A stretch of 64,000 nt of DNA from Sphingomonas canadensis (lineage in GTDB: Bacteria > Pseudomonadota > Alphaproteobacteria > Sphingomonadales > Sphingomonadaceae), in assembly GCF_026013525.1 (NCBI RefSeq), contig NZ_JAPDRA010000004.1, positions 40,412 to 104,411 of the forward strand. The letters run 5' to 3'. The notes beneath the pieces were generated by a model that saw only the letters and a program-made list of their open reading frames with translations, ran no database searches and had not been told where the DNA came from. Position numbers and translations under genes: made by a program. Shown piece after piece: positions 16,072-25,203 of this stretch. Numbering within the stretch: the stretch's first letter is position 1; the number at the start of each line of letters is the position of its first letter.

Positions 16072-16118
16072 AGCTGGATTCAGCCGGGGTTGAAGCGAGT
16101 CGGCGCCGCGGATCGCAC

Positions 16119-16149
16119 AAAAAAAACGGCCGGGCCACCCGGCCCGGCC
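16119..16149 (-). terminator. Rho-independent terminator of the TonB receptor gene
   Basis: Perfect nine-base arms GGCCGGGCC / GGCCCGGCC flank a 4-base loop. On the minus strand they are followed by C and then eight T residues (complement of 16119-16126). This is the clearest intrinsic terminator in the first third of the window. It lies 75 bases past the receptor stop and also faces the convergent LysR gene. Confidence 0.92.
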
Positions 16150-16224
16150 AGCGAAACTATCCAGATCCCGGATCGCCGGGATGGCGGGCGGCCGGAGCGA
16201 TATGCTCCGGCCGCCCGTGCCGGA

Positions 16225-19182
16225 TCAGAACTTGACCTCGGCGGCCACCGTGAACGAACGGCCGCGCGGATCGGCCACACGCGGCTCCCACGAGCTGCCG
16301 GCGCCGGTGTTGCCGTCATAGGTGATCGCGAAGGGCGGATCGGTGTTGAACAGGTTCTTCACGCCGATCGTGAACTTGTACCCCTTGATCCCCGTGAAGG
16401 CGAGCGACGCATTGTAGATGATATAGTCATCGACGTTCGCGTTATAGTCGGGCCGGGCCGCGCCCGCCGCCGAGATCGCATAGTTCTTGTAGCCCGAACG
16501 GAAGATCTGGCTCAGCGAGACCGAAAGATCATCGTTCGCCCAGGTGAGGTACGCATTGTGCTTCCACTCGTTGCCAAGGTCTCCCGAGAAGGTGAAGACG
16601 CCGACAAGGCTGGGGCCATAGGCGGCGGTGGGAGTCAGCTTCTCGCGCTTCTTGAGCAGCCAGGTGCCGTCGAATCCGCCGGTGAATGCGCCGCCGAACG
16701 CCGGAACCCGCCCGCGCGCCGAGAACTCCAGCCCCTCGGTGCGGCGCGAACCCGCGTTGATCCAGCGCTGATCGATCGTCACGATCTCGTTCGTGCCGGG
16801 ATCGCGGATGAAACGATCCGGGAAGAGCGCGGCGTTGTCGATCAACTGGCGCAGCGTGAGCGACTGGATCGTGTCGTCAACCGCGATCGACCACCAATCC
16901 ACCGACAGGCTGAAATCGCTGAACGGCTGGAACACGCCGCCCAGGCTGAACTGCTTGGCGGTTTCCGGGGCGAGCGTGGGCGTACCGCCGGTCCAGATGT
17001 TCGGCCGGATCTGGGCACAGGGCAGGCCGCTGCCATAGGCGCTGGTCGGAACGCCGCCCGGGCACGAAACCGGATCGGCCAGATCCGATCCCGAATAGGG
17101 CGATTCGGTGACGCCGTTGAAGATCTGGTTGAAGGTCGGGACACGGAAGCTGGTGTTGTACGAACCGCGGAACATCAGCATGTCCCAGGGCTTGAACTTG
17201 AACGAGACCTTGGGGTTCGTCGTGGTGCCGAAGCCGGAATAATCGTCCACGCGGATGGCGCCCGTCACCTCCAGCATCGGCAGGATCGGCACCAGCAGCT
17301 CGGCATAGGCCGCCTTCACGTTGCGGCGCTTGGGCGTCAGCGCGTTCACATTGTCGAACGCGGCGAGGAAGATCACCGGCGCGGTGGCGGCGGCCGCCGC
17401 CGAACCGTTGAACTCATAGGTTTCGCGGCGATAATCGACGCCCGCGGCAAGCTGAACGTCGCCGCCCCAGATCGGGAACAGGCTGCCGGCCACCGATGCG
17501 TCGAACTGGCGCACCTCATAGCGGCCGCCGTAGAGCGTCGTGCCTGCCGCCGAAACCGATTCCAGCGCGGCCAGGCCGGCCGCGGTCTGGTTCAGGCTGA
17601 AGGGATTGATCAGGCCGCTGTTCATCACGCCGACCAGGCCGCGATAGCCCGCGGGCGCGCCCGCCACCTGGGGCGCCAGCGGATCGTAGGACCCGTTGGC
17701 CAGCGTGCCGCGGTAATAATAGCCGCTGCCCAGCAGCGACGAGCTCTCGCTCTTCGCGTAGGAAGCGCCGGTGCGGTAATCCCAGCCGGCGAACAGCGGC
17801 CCTTCCAGGCCCAGCGCCGCGCGGAACGTCTTGGTGTTCGTCTGATATTCGCGCGGGCCGCAGGCGACGCAGCGCCAGCGATAGGAGATCGGCAGGCCAT
17901 AGCGGGCGTTCAGCGCCGCCACCTGCGCGGGATTGCCCGAAAATGCCGACCGGATCGAATTGAACACCGCGTTATAGGTATCCGCGGTCATCGCGTTCAG
18001 CGGATAGGCGATGTTGAGATTGGTGGTGTTCGCCGAAAGCTGGGCATTGGAGAAGCTCTTGGCCGAATCCGCGTCCGATCCGGTGACCTCCAGCGAGAGA
18101 TCGTGGATGCCGCCGATCCGAACCGTGCCGCGGGCATAATAGGTAAGCGTTTCCAGCGGCTGCTGGATCACCGCCGCCCGTCCCGTATCCCAGGCGCAGG
18201 CATAATAGTTGTTCGGCGAGCCCCAGAGCACCTCGTCATAGGCCATGCCGCCATCCATCGAATCGCAGCCGGCGCCGCCGGGCAGATCGAGGATGTTGAT
18301 GCCGCCCGCCGCGGCGTTGCCGCCGTTGGGCGCGGTCAGCGTCAGGCCGGTGAGAAGCGTGCCCGCCGGATTCTGGAATGCGTTGGCGCCGATGTTGAAC
18401 GCGGTGGCGATCGGCGTGCCGCGCGTATCCACCGAAAGGCCGCGGTTGGGCTGGTTGCCGTTGACGAAATCGCGGTCCGAACCGCGCAGGATCTTGTTCC
18501 AGCTATAGGAAACGGCGCCCATGATGTTGAAGCCGTCTTCGCTGAGATCGCCGTAGCCGGCCGTCGCGCCCAGGCGATAGATATTGCCGCCGCCCTGTTC
18601 GGTGACATCGGTGAAGCCGTTGAGCGCAAGGCCGGTGAAATCGGTCTTGGTGATGAAGTTGATCACGCCGCCGACCGCGTCGGTGCCGTAGATGGCCGAT
18701 GCGCCGTCCTTCAGGACCTCGATCCGCTCGATCGCGGAGAACGGGATCTGGTTCACGTCCACCGCAGAGCCCGACAGGCCGTGCGCGGCGACGCGGCGGC
18801 CGTTGAGCAGCACCAGCGTGGCTGCGCTGCCCTGGCCGCGCAGGTTGGCGGCGGACAGGCCGTTGGTGCCGCGCTGGGCGCCGGTGACCACGTCGGCGTT
18901 GGACGCCAGGTTCTCCGGGCCGCTGCCGCTGGTGGTGAGGAACATCATCAACTGCTCGGGGCTGTTGATGCCCTCGCGCGTCAGATCCTGGGTGGAGATG
19001 ATCTGCAGCGGCAGCGCGCTGTCATTGGGGTCGCGCTTGATGCGCGAACCGGTGACCAGGATAGCTTCTTCTTCCGGCGCCGATGCGGACTGATCGTCCT
19101 GCGCCGGGAGTTCGCCCTGCGCCCAGGCAGGAACGCTCAGGCACGAAGCGGTGAACAGCAACGCTACTTTGAACTTGGTCAT
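16225..19182 (-). CDS. TonB-dependent outer-membrane receptor
   Basis: The receptor takes up a large or scarce nutrient across the outer membrane using TonB energy. The 985-residue product begins with a signal peptide (MTKFKVALLFTASCLSVPAW, AQG). A short region with a TonB-box-like ILVTGSRIKR segment and a plug domain (about 55-180: NLRGQGSAATLVLLNGRRVA, DGASAIYGTDAVGGVINF) follow. A long barrel with many aromatic strands ends in AAEVKF. This sub-group (RIKRDPNDSALPLQIISTQDL) is abundant in sphingomonads and its substrates are mostly unknown; no transporter gene is adjacent. The start at 19182 is fixed by the signal peptide. Confidence 0.93.
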   Translation of the reverse strand: MTKFKVALLFTASCLSVPAWAQGELPAQDDQSASAPEEEAILVTGSRIKRDPNDSALPLQIISTQDLTREGINSPEQLMMFLTTSGSGPENLASNADVVTGAQRGTNGLSAANLRGQGSAATLVLLNGRRVAAHGLSGSAVDVNQIPFSAIERIEVLKDGASAIYGTDAVGGVINFITKTDFTGLALNGFTDVTEQGGGNIYRLGATAGYGDLSEDGFNIMGAVSYSWNKILRGSDRDFVNGNQPNRGLSVDTRGTPIATAFNIGANAFQNPAGTLLTGLTLTAPNGGNAAAGGINILDLPGGAGCDSMDGGMAYDEVLWGSPNNYYACAWDTGRAAVIQQPLETLTYYARGTVRIGGIHDLSLEVTGSDADSAKSFSNAQLSANTTNLNIAYPLNAMTADTYNAVFNSIRSAFSGNPAQVAALNARYGLPISYRWRCVACGPREYQTNTKTFRAALGLEGPLFAGWDYRTGASYAKSESSSLLGSGYYYRGTLANGSYDPLAPQVAGAPAGYRGLVGVMNSGLINPFSLNQTAAGLAALESVSAAGTTLYGGRYEVRQFDASVAGSLFPIWGGDVQLAAGVDYRRETYEFNGSAAAAATAPVIFLAAFDNVNALTPKRRNVKAAYAELLVPILPMLEVTGAIRVDDYSGFGTTTNPKVSFKFKPWDMLMFRGSYNTSFRVPTFNQIFNGVTESPYSGSDLADPVSCPGGVPTSAYGSGLPCAQIRPNIWTGGTPTLAPETAKQFSLGGVFQPFSDFSLSVDWWSIAVDDTIQSLTLRQLIDNAALFPDRFIRDPGTNEIVTIDQRWINAGSRRTEGLEFSARGRVPAFGGAFTGGFDGTWLLKKREKLTPTAAYGPSLVGVFTFSGDLGNEWKHNAYLTWANDDLSVSLSQIFRSGYKNYAISAAGAARPDYNANVDDYIIYNASLAFTGIKGYKFTIGVKNLFNTDPPFAITYDGNTGAGSSWEPRVADPRGRSFTVAAEVKF

Positions 19183-19281
19183 GACCGACTGCCCCCTATT
19201 CCAGCAGGCCGCCCGCATCCTTAGCCCCGCGCGCGGCTCATCCGGAGAGGCTAGACCAACGGTTCTCGCAAATGCAAACGC

Positions 19282-19428
19282 GATTCTCGCTTCTGCAACA
19301 ATTGTCCCGGCAGGTGTGACAACCGCGCACGGCCCGGAAAAATGACTCGACTCACCGCAATTTACCCTACCCAGCCTACGTAGAATCCCCGCGACTCGTG
19401 GATTCAGGCCGGTTAGCGCAAAATTAAC
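19282..19428 (+). promoter_or_regulatory. ctrA upstream region: GANTC cluster and CtrA box
   Basis: Six GANTC sites occur upstream of ctrA: GATTC 19282, GACTC 19344 and 19349, GAATC 19383, GACTC 19393 and GATTC 19401. They are followed by TTAG-N7-TTAAC at 19413-19428, one base from the CtrA box TTAA-N7-TTAA. A further TTAGGTTAATAA lies at 19448-19459. In Caulobacter the ctrA promoters are governed by CcrM methylation (GANTC), GcrA and CtrA itself, so autoregulation and methylation control are likely here. The 335-base gap 19183-19517 holds no open gene; an 8-base palindrome CTACGTAG lies at 19376-19383. Confidence 0.75.
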
Positions 19429-19517
19429 CTTTTGCCTTCAGAGGTGCTTAGGTTAATAAATCGCTCAGGGCTCGGCTGTCACACGGACGGTTAGACCCGG
19501 GGGCAAGGGGACTGGCA

Positions 19518-20219
19518 ATGCGCGTATTGCTGATCGAGGACGAGCCGAGCACCGCCAAGGCGATCGAGCTCATGCTCACCACCGAAGGCTTCAACGTCTA
19601 CACGACGGACCTGGGCGAAGAGGGCTTGGACCTCGGCAAGCTCTATGACTACGACATCATCCTGCTGGATCTGAACCTGCCGGACATGCACGGATACGAC
19701 GTGCTGAAGAAGCTGCGCGTCGCCCGCGTGCAGACTCCGGTGCTGATCCTGTCGGGCATCAACGAGATGGACAGCAAGGTGCGATCGTTCGGCTTCGGCG
19801 CCGACGATTACGTCACCAAGCCCTTCCATCGCGAGGAGCTGGTCGCCCGCATCCATGCCGTGGTGCGCCGTTCCAAGGGCCATTCGCAGTCGGTGATCCG
19901 CACCGGCAAGCTGGCGGTGAACCTGGATGCCAAGACCGTGGAGGTCGACGGCGCCCGCGTGCACCTGACCGGCAAGGAATATGCGATGCTGGAGCTGCTC
20001 TCGCTCCGCAAGGGCACGACGCTGACCAAGGAGATGTTCCTGAACCATCTCTATGGCGGCATGGACGAGCCCGAGCTCAAGATCATCGACGTCTTCATCT
20101 GCAAGCTGCGCAAGAAGCTCAGCATGGCGACCGAGGGCGAGAATTATATCGAGACCGTCTGGGGCCGCGGCTATGTGCTGCGCGATCCGGAAGAAGACGT
20201 GGCCGCGCAGGTCGCCTGA
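19518..20219 (+). CDS. ctrA: Cell-cycle response regulator CtrA
   Basis: CtrA is the OmpR-type master regulator of alphaproteobacterial cell cycle, motility and division genes. The 233-residue product has a receiver domain (1-115) with acidic pocket E7/D8, phospho-acceptor D51 in ILLDLNLPD and K in VTKPFH. The DNA-binding winged helix (about 125-225) contains [17 protein letters not shown] and [14 protein letters not shown], which are diagnostic for CtrA. The C-terminus ends in a hydrophobic VAAQVA stretch; in Caulobacter the terminal alanines form the ClpXP degron. The upstream region carries GANTC sites and a CtrA box. An intrinsic terminator follows immediately. Confidence 0.98.
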   Translation: MRVLLIEDEPSTAKAIELMLTTEGFNVYTTDLGEEGLDLGKLYDYDIILLDLNLPDMHGYDVLKKLRVARVQTPVLILSGINEMDSKVRSFGFGADDYVTKPFHREELVARIHAVVRRSKGHSQSVIRTGKLAVNLDAKTVEVDGARVHLTGKEYAMLELLSLRKGTTLTKEMFLNHLYGGMDEPELKIIDVFICKLRKKLSMATEGENYIETVWGRGYVLRDPEEDVAAQVA

Positions 20220-20245
20220 CCCAGTTCGTCAACGCGGGGAGCGAG

Positions 20246-20276
20246 GGCCGCGGTTCCGGATGGAGCCGCGGCCTTT
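20246..20276 (+). terminator. Intrinsic terminator of ctrA
   Basis: GGCCGCGG and CCGCGGCC arms (20246-20253, 20266-20273) with a 12-base loop are followed by TTTCTCATTTT. It lies 27 bases past the ctrA stop and touches the end of the convergent HPP gene. Confidence 0.85.
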
Positions 20277-20277
20277 C

Positions 20278-20976
20278 TCATTTTCGGCGGCGTCCGGCGG
20301 CCATGCGCGTCCGCGCATGGCGCTCGGCACCGGCGATCAGCGCCGTCAGATCCTCGTGGCTGATGTCGAATCCCTCGCCCGCCTCGGCCAGCGCGGCGTC
20401 GATATCCTCGGGCTTCAGCGGGCCGCCCGGCGGCGGCGCGGGCGCGCGATGCGGATAGCTGTGGCCGGAAAAACGGTGGAACAGCCAGCCGAGCGCGACC
20501 AACACCACCGCGTTGATCGCCACGGGATAGAGCGCGAAGCCATAGCCGTGCGCCAGCATCGCCGGCCCGCCCAGTACCGGGATCAACGCCGCGCCGCCGC
20601 CCGGCGGATGCAGGCAGCGCAGCACGGACATCGCCGCGATCGCCAGCCCCACCGCCACGCCAGCGGCCAGCCAGCCGCCGCCCAGCAGGTGCAGCGCCAG
20701 CTCCCCCGCCAGCGCGGAGACCGTGCTGCCGCCGATGACCGGCCAGGGCTGGCCCAGCGGGCTGCTGGGCACCGCGAACACCAGCACGGCGGAGGCGCCC
20801 ATCGACGCGACGAGCAGCGGCGCACCCTGCCCCGCGCCGCCGCCGGCCCCGGCGAACCGGGTGCAGATCAGCGCGGTCAGCGCGATTCCGGCCAGCGCGC
20901 CGAAGGTGGCGACCATCCGGTCACGCCAGTTCGCCCCCGCCAGCAGCGGGGCGAACAGCCGGTCCGCCCGGCTCAT
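20278..20976 (-). CDS. HPP family membrane protein
   Basis: HPP-domain proteins are integral membrane proteins named after a His-Pro-Pro motif; plant and cyanobacterial members transport nitrite, while most bacterial ones are unassigned. The 232-residue product has four to five hydrophobic segments (about 22-42, 50-75, 80-115, 125-160) with RCLHPPGGGAALIPVLGG in the third region. A cytoplasmic acidic tail (from about 175, EDIDAALAEAGEGFDI) and a basic end (RRRK) follow. It starts 10 bases after the amidohydrolase stop, so both are probably one transcript. Confidence 0.88.
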   Translation of the reverse strand: MSRADRLFAPLLAGANWRDRMVATFGALAGIALTALICTRFAGAGGGAGQGAPLLVASMGASAVLVFAVPSSPLGQPWPVIGGSTVSALAGELALHLLGGGWLAAGVAVGLAIAAMSVLRCLHPPGGGAALIPVLGGPAMLAHGYGFALYPVAINAVVLVALGWLFHRFSGHSYPHRAPAPPPGGPLKPEDIDAALAEAGEGFDISHEDLTALIAGAERHARTRMAAGRRRK

Positions 20977-20986
20977 CCGCGCAGGC

Positions 20987-22663
20987 TCATTTGCGCGCCC
21001 ACACGCGCTCGCCGCCCACCCAGGTCTCGATCACCTGCGTCGCGCGCAGTTCGGTGGGCGAGGCAAGCAGCGGATCGCGATCGACGATGATGAAATCGGC
21101 GCGCAGCCCGGGTTCCAGCCGGCCGAACACCCCCTCCGCAAAGCCGGCATAGGCCGCGCCGGTGGTGAAGCCTGCCCAGGCCTGCTCGCGCGTCACCGCT
21201 TCCTGCGGCATCCAGCCGCCGAAGGGCTGGAGGTCCGCGTCCTGCCGGGTGAAGGCCGTGGCCCAGCCCGCCCAGGGATCGGGGCTTTCCACCGGATAGT
21301 CCGATCCGAACGCCAGCCGCCCGCCCGCGCGCAGGATCGACGCCCAGGCATAGGCGCCCTTCAGCCGCTCCGCCCCCAGCCGCGCCTCGGCCATCAGCCG
21401 GTCCGATGTCTGGTGGACGGGCTGCATCGAAGCGATCGTGCCGAACGCGGCGAAGCGCGGCAGATCCTTGGGATCGATCACCTGCGCATGCTCGATCCGC
21501 CAGCGCCGGTCGCCCGTATAGCTGCCCGCGAGCACCTCGATCGCGTCGAGCACCTGCTGGTTGGCGCGATCACCGATCGCATGCACCGCGATCTGGAAAC
21601 CGTCCATCGCCCCGCGCGCCATCAGGTTGAGGAACTGGTCGTCGGAAAGGAACGGCAGCCCCACCTGCCCCGGCGCATCGGCATAGGGCGCCTTCAGCCA
21701 GGCGCCGCGGCTGCCCAGCGCGCCATCGGCATAGAGCTTGATCCCGCCCATGCGCAGCCGGTCGGCATAGAGCCAGGGCGTCGGCCCCTGCCCGCCCACC
21801 GCCAGCGCGGGTTCGATCCCGGCGGCATAGCTCATGATGCGGATGCGTAGCAGCCCCAGGTCGCCCATCCGGCGGAAGGTCAGCCAATCCTCCACGCTGG
21901 TGCCCATGTCGGCGGTGGCGGTGATGCCCAGCTTCAGCAGCGCTTCCTGCGCCGCCAGCAGCGCGGCGTTGCGTTCGCGCGGGGTCGGCTGGGGCAGGTG
22001 GCGGTCGACCAGCGCCATCGCACCGTCGACGAACACGCCCGCGGGCGCGCCGCCGGCCAGCCGCTCGATCCGCCCGCCCTTGGGATCGGCGGTCGCGGCG
22101 CTCACCCCCGCCAGCGCCATCGCCTGGCTGTTGGCCCAGCCCGCATGGCCGTCGATCCGCTCCAGCCACACCGGCCGGTCGCCCACCGCCTTGTCCAGCT
22201 CGGCGGCGGTGGGATAGCGGCCCAGACCCCAGCGTTCCTGGTTCCAGCCGCGCCCGACGATCCAGCGCGAGGGATTGGCGGCGGCATACGCGGCGATCTT
22301 GGCCAGCGCCTCGTCCAGGCTGCGCGTCGCCGAAAGGTCGAGCTGGAGCAGGTTGAAGCCCAGCCCTATCACATGGCCGTGCGCATCGACCATGCCGGGA
22401 AGCATCACCTTCCCCTTCATGTCGGTCCACCAGTCCAGATCGCGGGTGCGCGGGCGCTTGTCGGTGCGCGACAGCAGCTTCGCGACCTTGCCGTCCCTGC
22501 CGAACACCAGCCCGGTGAAGCGCACCACCTTGCCCTGCGCGTCGAGGGTGATGCCGTTGACGTTGTCGATCAGCGTGTCGGCCCGCGCTGCGGGCGCGAG
22601 CAGCATCGCGAGCATGGCGGCGACGGCGGGGATGCGGCGGGCGATCCGGGCGAAGGTCTTCAT
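20987..22663 (-). CDS. Exported amidohydrolase, YtcJ-like
   Basis: The 558-residue product belongs to the metal-dependent amidohydrolase superfamily (Amidohydro_3, as in YtcJ and LAF3). It has a signal peptide (MKTFARIARRIPAVAAMLAM, ending ARA) and the metal motif MLPGMVDAHGHVIGLG. Later motifs are HAIGDRANQQVLDAIE, RRWRIEHAQVID and GSDYPVESPDP with the catalytic Asp. The C-terminal beta domain ends LRADFIIVDRDP. The substrate is unknown. The start at 22663 is set by the signal peptide. It is divergent from ilvA and followed by the HPP gene. Confidence 0.88.
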   Translation of the reverse strand: MKTFARIARRIPAVAAMLAMLLAPAARADTLIDNVNGITLDAQGKVVRFTGLVFGRDGKVAKLLSRTDKRPRTRDLDWWTDMKGKVMLPGMVDAHGHVIGLGFNLLQLDLSATRSLDEALAKIAAYAAANPSRWIVGRGWNQERWGLGRYPTAAELDKAVGDRPVWLERIDGHAGWANSQAMALAGVSAATADPKGGRIERLAGGAPAGVFVDGAMALVDRHLPQPTPRERNAALLAAQEALLKLGITATADMGTSVEDWLTFRRMGDLGLLRIRIMSYAAGIEPALAVGGQGPTPWLYADRLRMGGIKLYADGALGSRGAWLKAPYADAPGQVGLPFLSDDQFLNLMARGAMDGFQIAVHAIGDRANQQVLDAIEVLAGSYTGDRRWRIEHAQVIDPKDLPRFAAFGTIASMQPVHQTSDRLMAEARLGAERLKGAYAWASILRAGGRLAFGSDYPVESPDPWAGWATAFTRQDADLQPFGGWMPQEAVTREQAWAGFTTGAAYAGFAEGVFGRLEPGLRADFIIVDRDPLLASPTELRATQVIETWVGGERVWARK

Positions 22664-22820
22664 CGCCGCCGGGCATAGGGCCTGCCCGCGGCGGGCGCCA
22701 GACGCGGCGCGGGCGGAGCGCGCTCGATTCCGGACATCGCCGCAGCGCGGAGCGCGCGAGCGGCAAGCGCCCAACATGCCCGTTTCCCCGCACGCGCGGA
22801 TGGTCTAGGGCGGGGCCACC

Positions 22821-24083
22821 ATGGCTACCGCAACGCACCACGATCACGCCCATGACCATCCCGAGGTCACCTTCGACGATGTACTCGCCGCGCGCGATCG
22901 CATTGCCGGGGCGGTGGTGCGCACGCCGACGCTGCTCAGCAAGACGCTATCGGAGCTGACCGGCGCCGAGGTGTACCTTAAGTTCGAGAACCTGCAGTTC
23001 ACCGCCGCCTATAAGGAGCGCGGCGCGCTCAACCGCCTGCTCCAGCTTTCGGACGAGGAGCGCGCGCGCGGCGTGATCGCGGCTTCGGCGGGCAATCATG
23101 CGCAAGGCCTGGCCTATCACGGCGCGCGGCTGGGTATCCCGGTCACCATCGTGATGCCGCAGTTCACCCCCGCGGTGAAGGTGCAGCAGACCGCCAGCCA
23201 CGGCGCCAGGGTGATCCTGCACGGCGAGCGTTTCGAGGATGCGTATAACCACGCGGTGTCGCTTTCGGAGGCCGAGAGCCTCGTGTTCGCGCATCCGTTC
23301 AACGATCCGGAGATCATCGCCGGCCAGGGCACCGTCGCGCTGGAGATGCTGGAGGATGTGCCCGATCTGGACTGCATCGTCGTGCCCGTGGGCGGCGGCG
23401 GGCTCGTCTCGGGCATCTCGCTGGTGGCGCATGCGCAGCCGCGGCCGGTGGACGTGATCGGCGTCCAGTCGAAGCGCTATCCGGCCGTCCACAACGCCAT
23501 CAAGGGCAAGGATTTCGGCGACGGCGGCGATTCGATCGCCGAGGGCATCGCGGTGAAGGTGCCCGGATCGCTCACCATGCGGATCATCCGCCGCAAGGTG
23601 ACCGATATGAAGGTGGTGAGCGAGCGCGATATCGAACGCTCGATCTCGCTGCTGCTGGAGGTCGAGAAGACCGTGGTGGAAGGCGCGGGCGCCGCCAGCC
23701 TGGCCGCGCTGCTGCCCAAGCCCAACGGCGTGCGCAGCGAGTTCGCCGGGCGCAAGGTGGGGCTGGTGCTGACCGGCGGCAACATCGATCCGCGCGTGCT
23801 GGCCAATGTGATCCTGCGCGACATGGCGCGCACCGGGCGGCTTTCGCGCATCGCGATCATCCTGGCCGACAAGGCGGGCGCGCTGCACGAGGTGACCAAG
23901 ATCTTCTCCGATTGCGACGCGAACATCCTGGAGGTGTCGCACAACCGCATCTTCGGCGTGGGATCGGCCAAGGAAACGCGCGCGGAGATCGAGTTCGAAA
24001 CGCGCGACGCTATCCAGCGCCAGGCGCTGCTCGATGCGCTGGCGGAGGCGGGATACCGCACCGAGCTGATCGTCCTGAAGTAG
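22821..24083 (+). CDS. ilvA: Threonine ammonia-lyase with C-terminal ACT domain
   Basis: This PLP enzyme deaminates threonine to 2-oxobutanoate, the first step towards isoleucine. The 420-residue product contains the PLP-lysine motif as FTAAYKERGALNRL and the phosphate-binding loop VPVGGGGLVSGISL. A serine/glycine-rich SAGNHAQG and a C-terminal ACT-like domain (about 335-420: IAIILADKAGALHEVTKIF) complete it. Its length equals that of the single-ACT biosynthetic/catabolic type. The N-terminus is unusual in being His-rich (THHDHAHDHPE). It is monocistronic with a hairpin at 24095-24112 after it. Confidence 0.92.
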   Translation: MATATHHDHAHDHPEVTFDDVLAARDRIAGAVVRTPTLLSKTLSELTGAEVYLKFENLQFTAAYKERGALNRLLQLSDEERARGVIAASAGNHAQGLAYHGARLGIPVTIVMPQFTPAVKVQQTASHGARVILHGERFEDAYNHAVSLSEAESLVFAHPFNDPEIIAGQGTVALEMLEDVPDLDCIVVPVGGGGLVSGISLVAHAQPRPVDVIGVQSKRYPAVHNAIKGKDFGDGGDSIAEGIAVKVPGSLTMRIIRRKVTDMKVVSERDIERSISLLLEVEKTVVEGAGAASLAALLPKPNGVRSEFAGRKVGLVLTGGNIDPRVLANVILRDMARTGRLSRIAIILADKAGALHEVTKIFSDCDANILEVSHNRIFGVGSAKETRAEIEFETRDAIQRQALLDALAEAGYRTELIVLK

Positions 24084-24113
24084 TTTCTCCTCCCCCGGCG
24101 GGAAGCCGCCGGT

Positions 24114-24141
24114 CCGGACGCGCAGCCCCGGACGCGCAGCC
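24114..24141. repeat. Tandem 14-base duplication
   Basis: CCGGACGCGCAGCC occurs twice back to back (24114-24127 and 24128-24141). It lies in the 331-base intergenic region between ilvA and bpt and ends against the palindrome CTACGTAG (24141-24148). Confidence 0.85.
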
Positions 24142-24165
24142 TACGTAGCTTTACTGAGCCAAAGC

Positions 24166-24212
24166 GAATCGCACGTGCGGCGAAGCGAGTCGCCGCGCGA
24201 TTCACACGATTC
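24166..24212. promoter_or_regulatory. Cluster of four GANTC sites upstream of bpt
   Basis: GAATC (24166), GAGTC (24187), GATTC (24199) and GATTC (24208) lie within 47 bases. The rest of the 331-base gap holds a perfect 9-base-arm hairpin at 24252-24277 (GGGCCGCGG / CCGCGGCCC). An AT-rich stretch at 24320-24360 (TTTTCATCATCATTTTTCCG) probably includes the bpt promoter. I see no gene in the gap. Confidence 0.5.
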
Positions 24213-24414
24213 GCCCCCGCAGCTATGATGGCGCCACTACAGTCTCCCATCGGGCCGCGGGCGTATCTCCGCGGCCCACCCGGGGAGCGCTTTCCCACCG
24301 TCCCGCCGTTAACCCTCTTTCATGGTAAAGCGGCTTTTCATCATCATTTTTCCGTATCATAGTCCCGCTCGAAGGCCGGTTCAGGGCGGCCAGAGAGCAA
24401 GGGGCGAATAGGCG

Positions 24415-25203
24415 GTGACTGCACTTTCCCGTTTCCCGCGTTTCTTCGTGACCAGCCCCAGCCCGTGCCCCTATCTGCCGGGCCGGCAGGAACGGAAGAT
24501 CTTCACCGAGCTTTCAGGCGCCCACGCCGCCGAGCTGAACGACGCGCTGGGCCGCATCGGATTCCGCCGCAGCCAGTCGGTCGCCTATCGCCCGAGCTGC
24601 GCGGGCTGCACCGCCTGCGTCTCGGTCCGCGTCGTGGCGGGCGAGTTCCGCCCCAACGCCACCCAGCGCAAGCTGCTGCGCCGCCATTCGGACCTGGAGG
24701 TTACCGCCTGCAAGCCCTGGGCGACCGAGGAGCAGTTCGAGCTGCTGCACCGCTATCTGCGCGCGCGGCATCCGGGCGGCGGCATGGCCGCGATGGACGA
24801 GAACGACTATGCCGACATGGTCGAGCAGAGCCCCGTCTCCTCCTATGTGATCGAATATCGCGAACCTGCGGCCGAGGGCGAGCGCGGGCGGCTGGTGGGC
24901 GCCTGCATCACCGATCAGCAGGCCGACGGGCTTTCGATGATCTACAGCTTCTTCCTGGCCGACGAGGAAGGCCGCCCGGGCCTGGGCAACTTCATCATCA
25001 TGGACCACATCCTGCGCGCGAACGCGGCGGGGCTGCCCTATGTCTATCTGGGCTATTGGGTGAAGGGTTCGGCGCGGATGGCGTACAAGACGCGCTATCG
25101 CCCGATGGAGGTGCTGGGGCCGAACGGCTGGTCGCGCTACGAGGATGGCGATGCGCCGGTATCGATGCCCGTTCCGTCGCCGATGATGCGCGAACTGGCC
25201 TGA
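24415..25203 (+). CDS. bpt: Aspartate/glutamate leucyl- (or arginyl-) tRNA-protein transferase
   Basis: The enzyme attaches Leu (Bpt) or Arg (Ate) from charged tRNA to proteins with N-terminal acidic residues, marking them for ClpAP/ClpS decay by the N-degron pathway. The 262-residue product starts with GTG at 24415, preceded by AAGGGG, as [20 protein letters not shown]. It has the conserved Cys cluster [12 protein letters not shown] and [20 protein letters not shown]. It also carries [17 protein letters not shown], diagnostic for the family. Alphaproteobacterial members of this size are usually Bpt. It sits beside the ATP-grasp/alpha-E/transglutaminase operon, transcribed towards it. Confidence 0.92.
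   Translation: MTALSRFPRFFVTSPSPCPYLPGRQERKIFTELSGAHAAELNDALGRIGFRRSQSVAYRPSCAGCTACVSVRVVAGEFRPNATQRKLLRRHSDLEVTACKPWATEEQFELLHRYLRARHPGGGMAAMDENDYADMVEQSPVSSYVIEYREPAAEGERGRLVGACITDQQADGLSMIYSFFLADEEGRPGLGNFIIMDHILRANAAGLPYVYLGYWVKGSARMAYKTRYRPMEVLGPNGWSRYEDGDAPVSMPVPSPMMRELA

Noticed and set aside
16225..19182. B12 or iron specificity for the first TonB receptor
   Set aside because: No riboswitch, Fur-like site or transporter gene adjoins it, and its sub-group has no fixed substrate.
16090..19224. A 1044-codon open frame on the plus strand opposite the TonB receptor
   Set aside because: It is antisense to a clearly recognisable receptor and its translation is Arg/Ala/His-rich low-complexity sequence, the usual shadow frame in GC-rich DNA.
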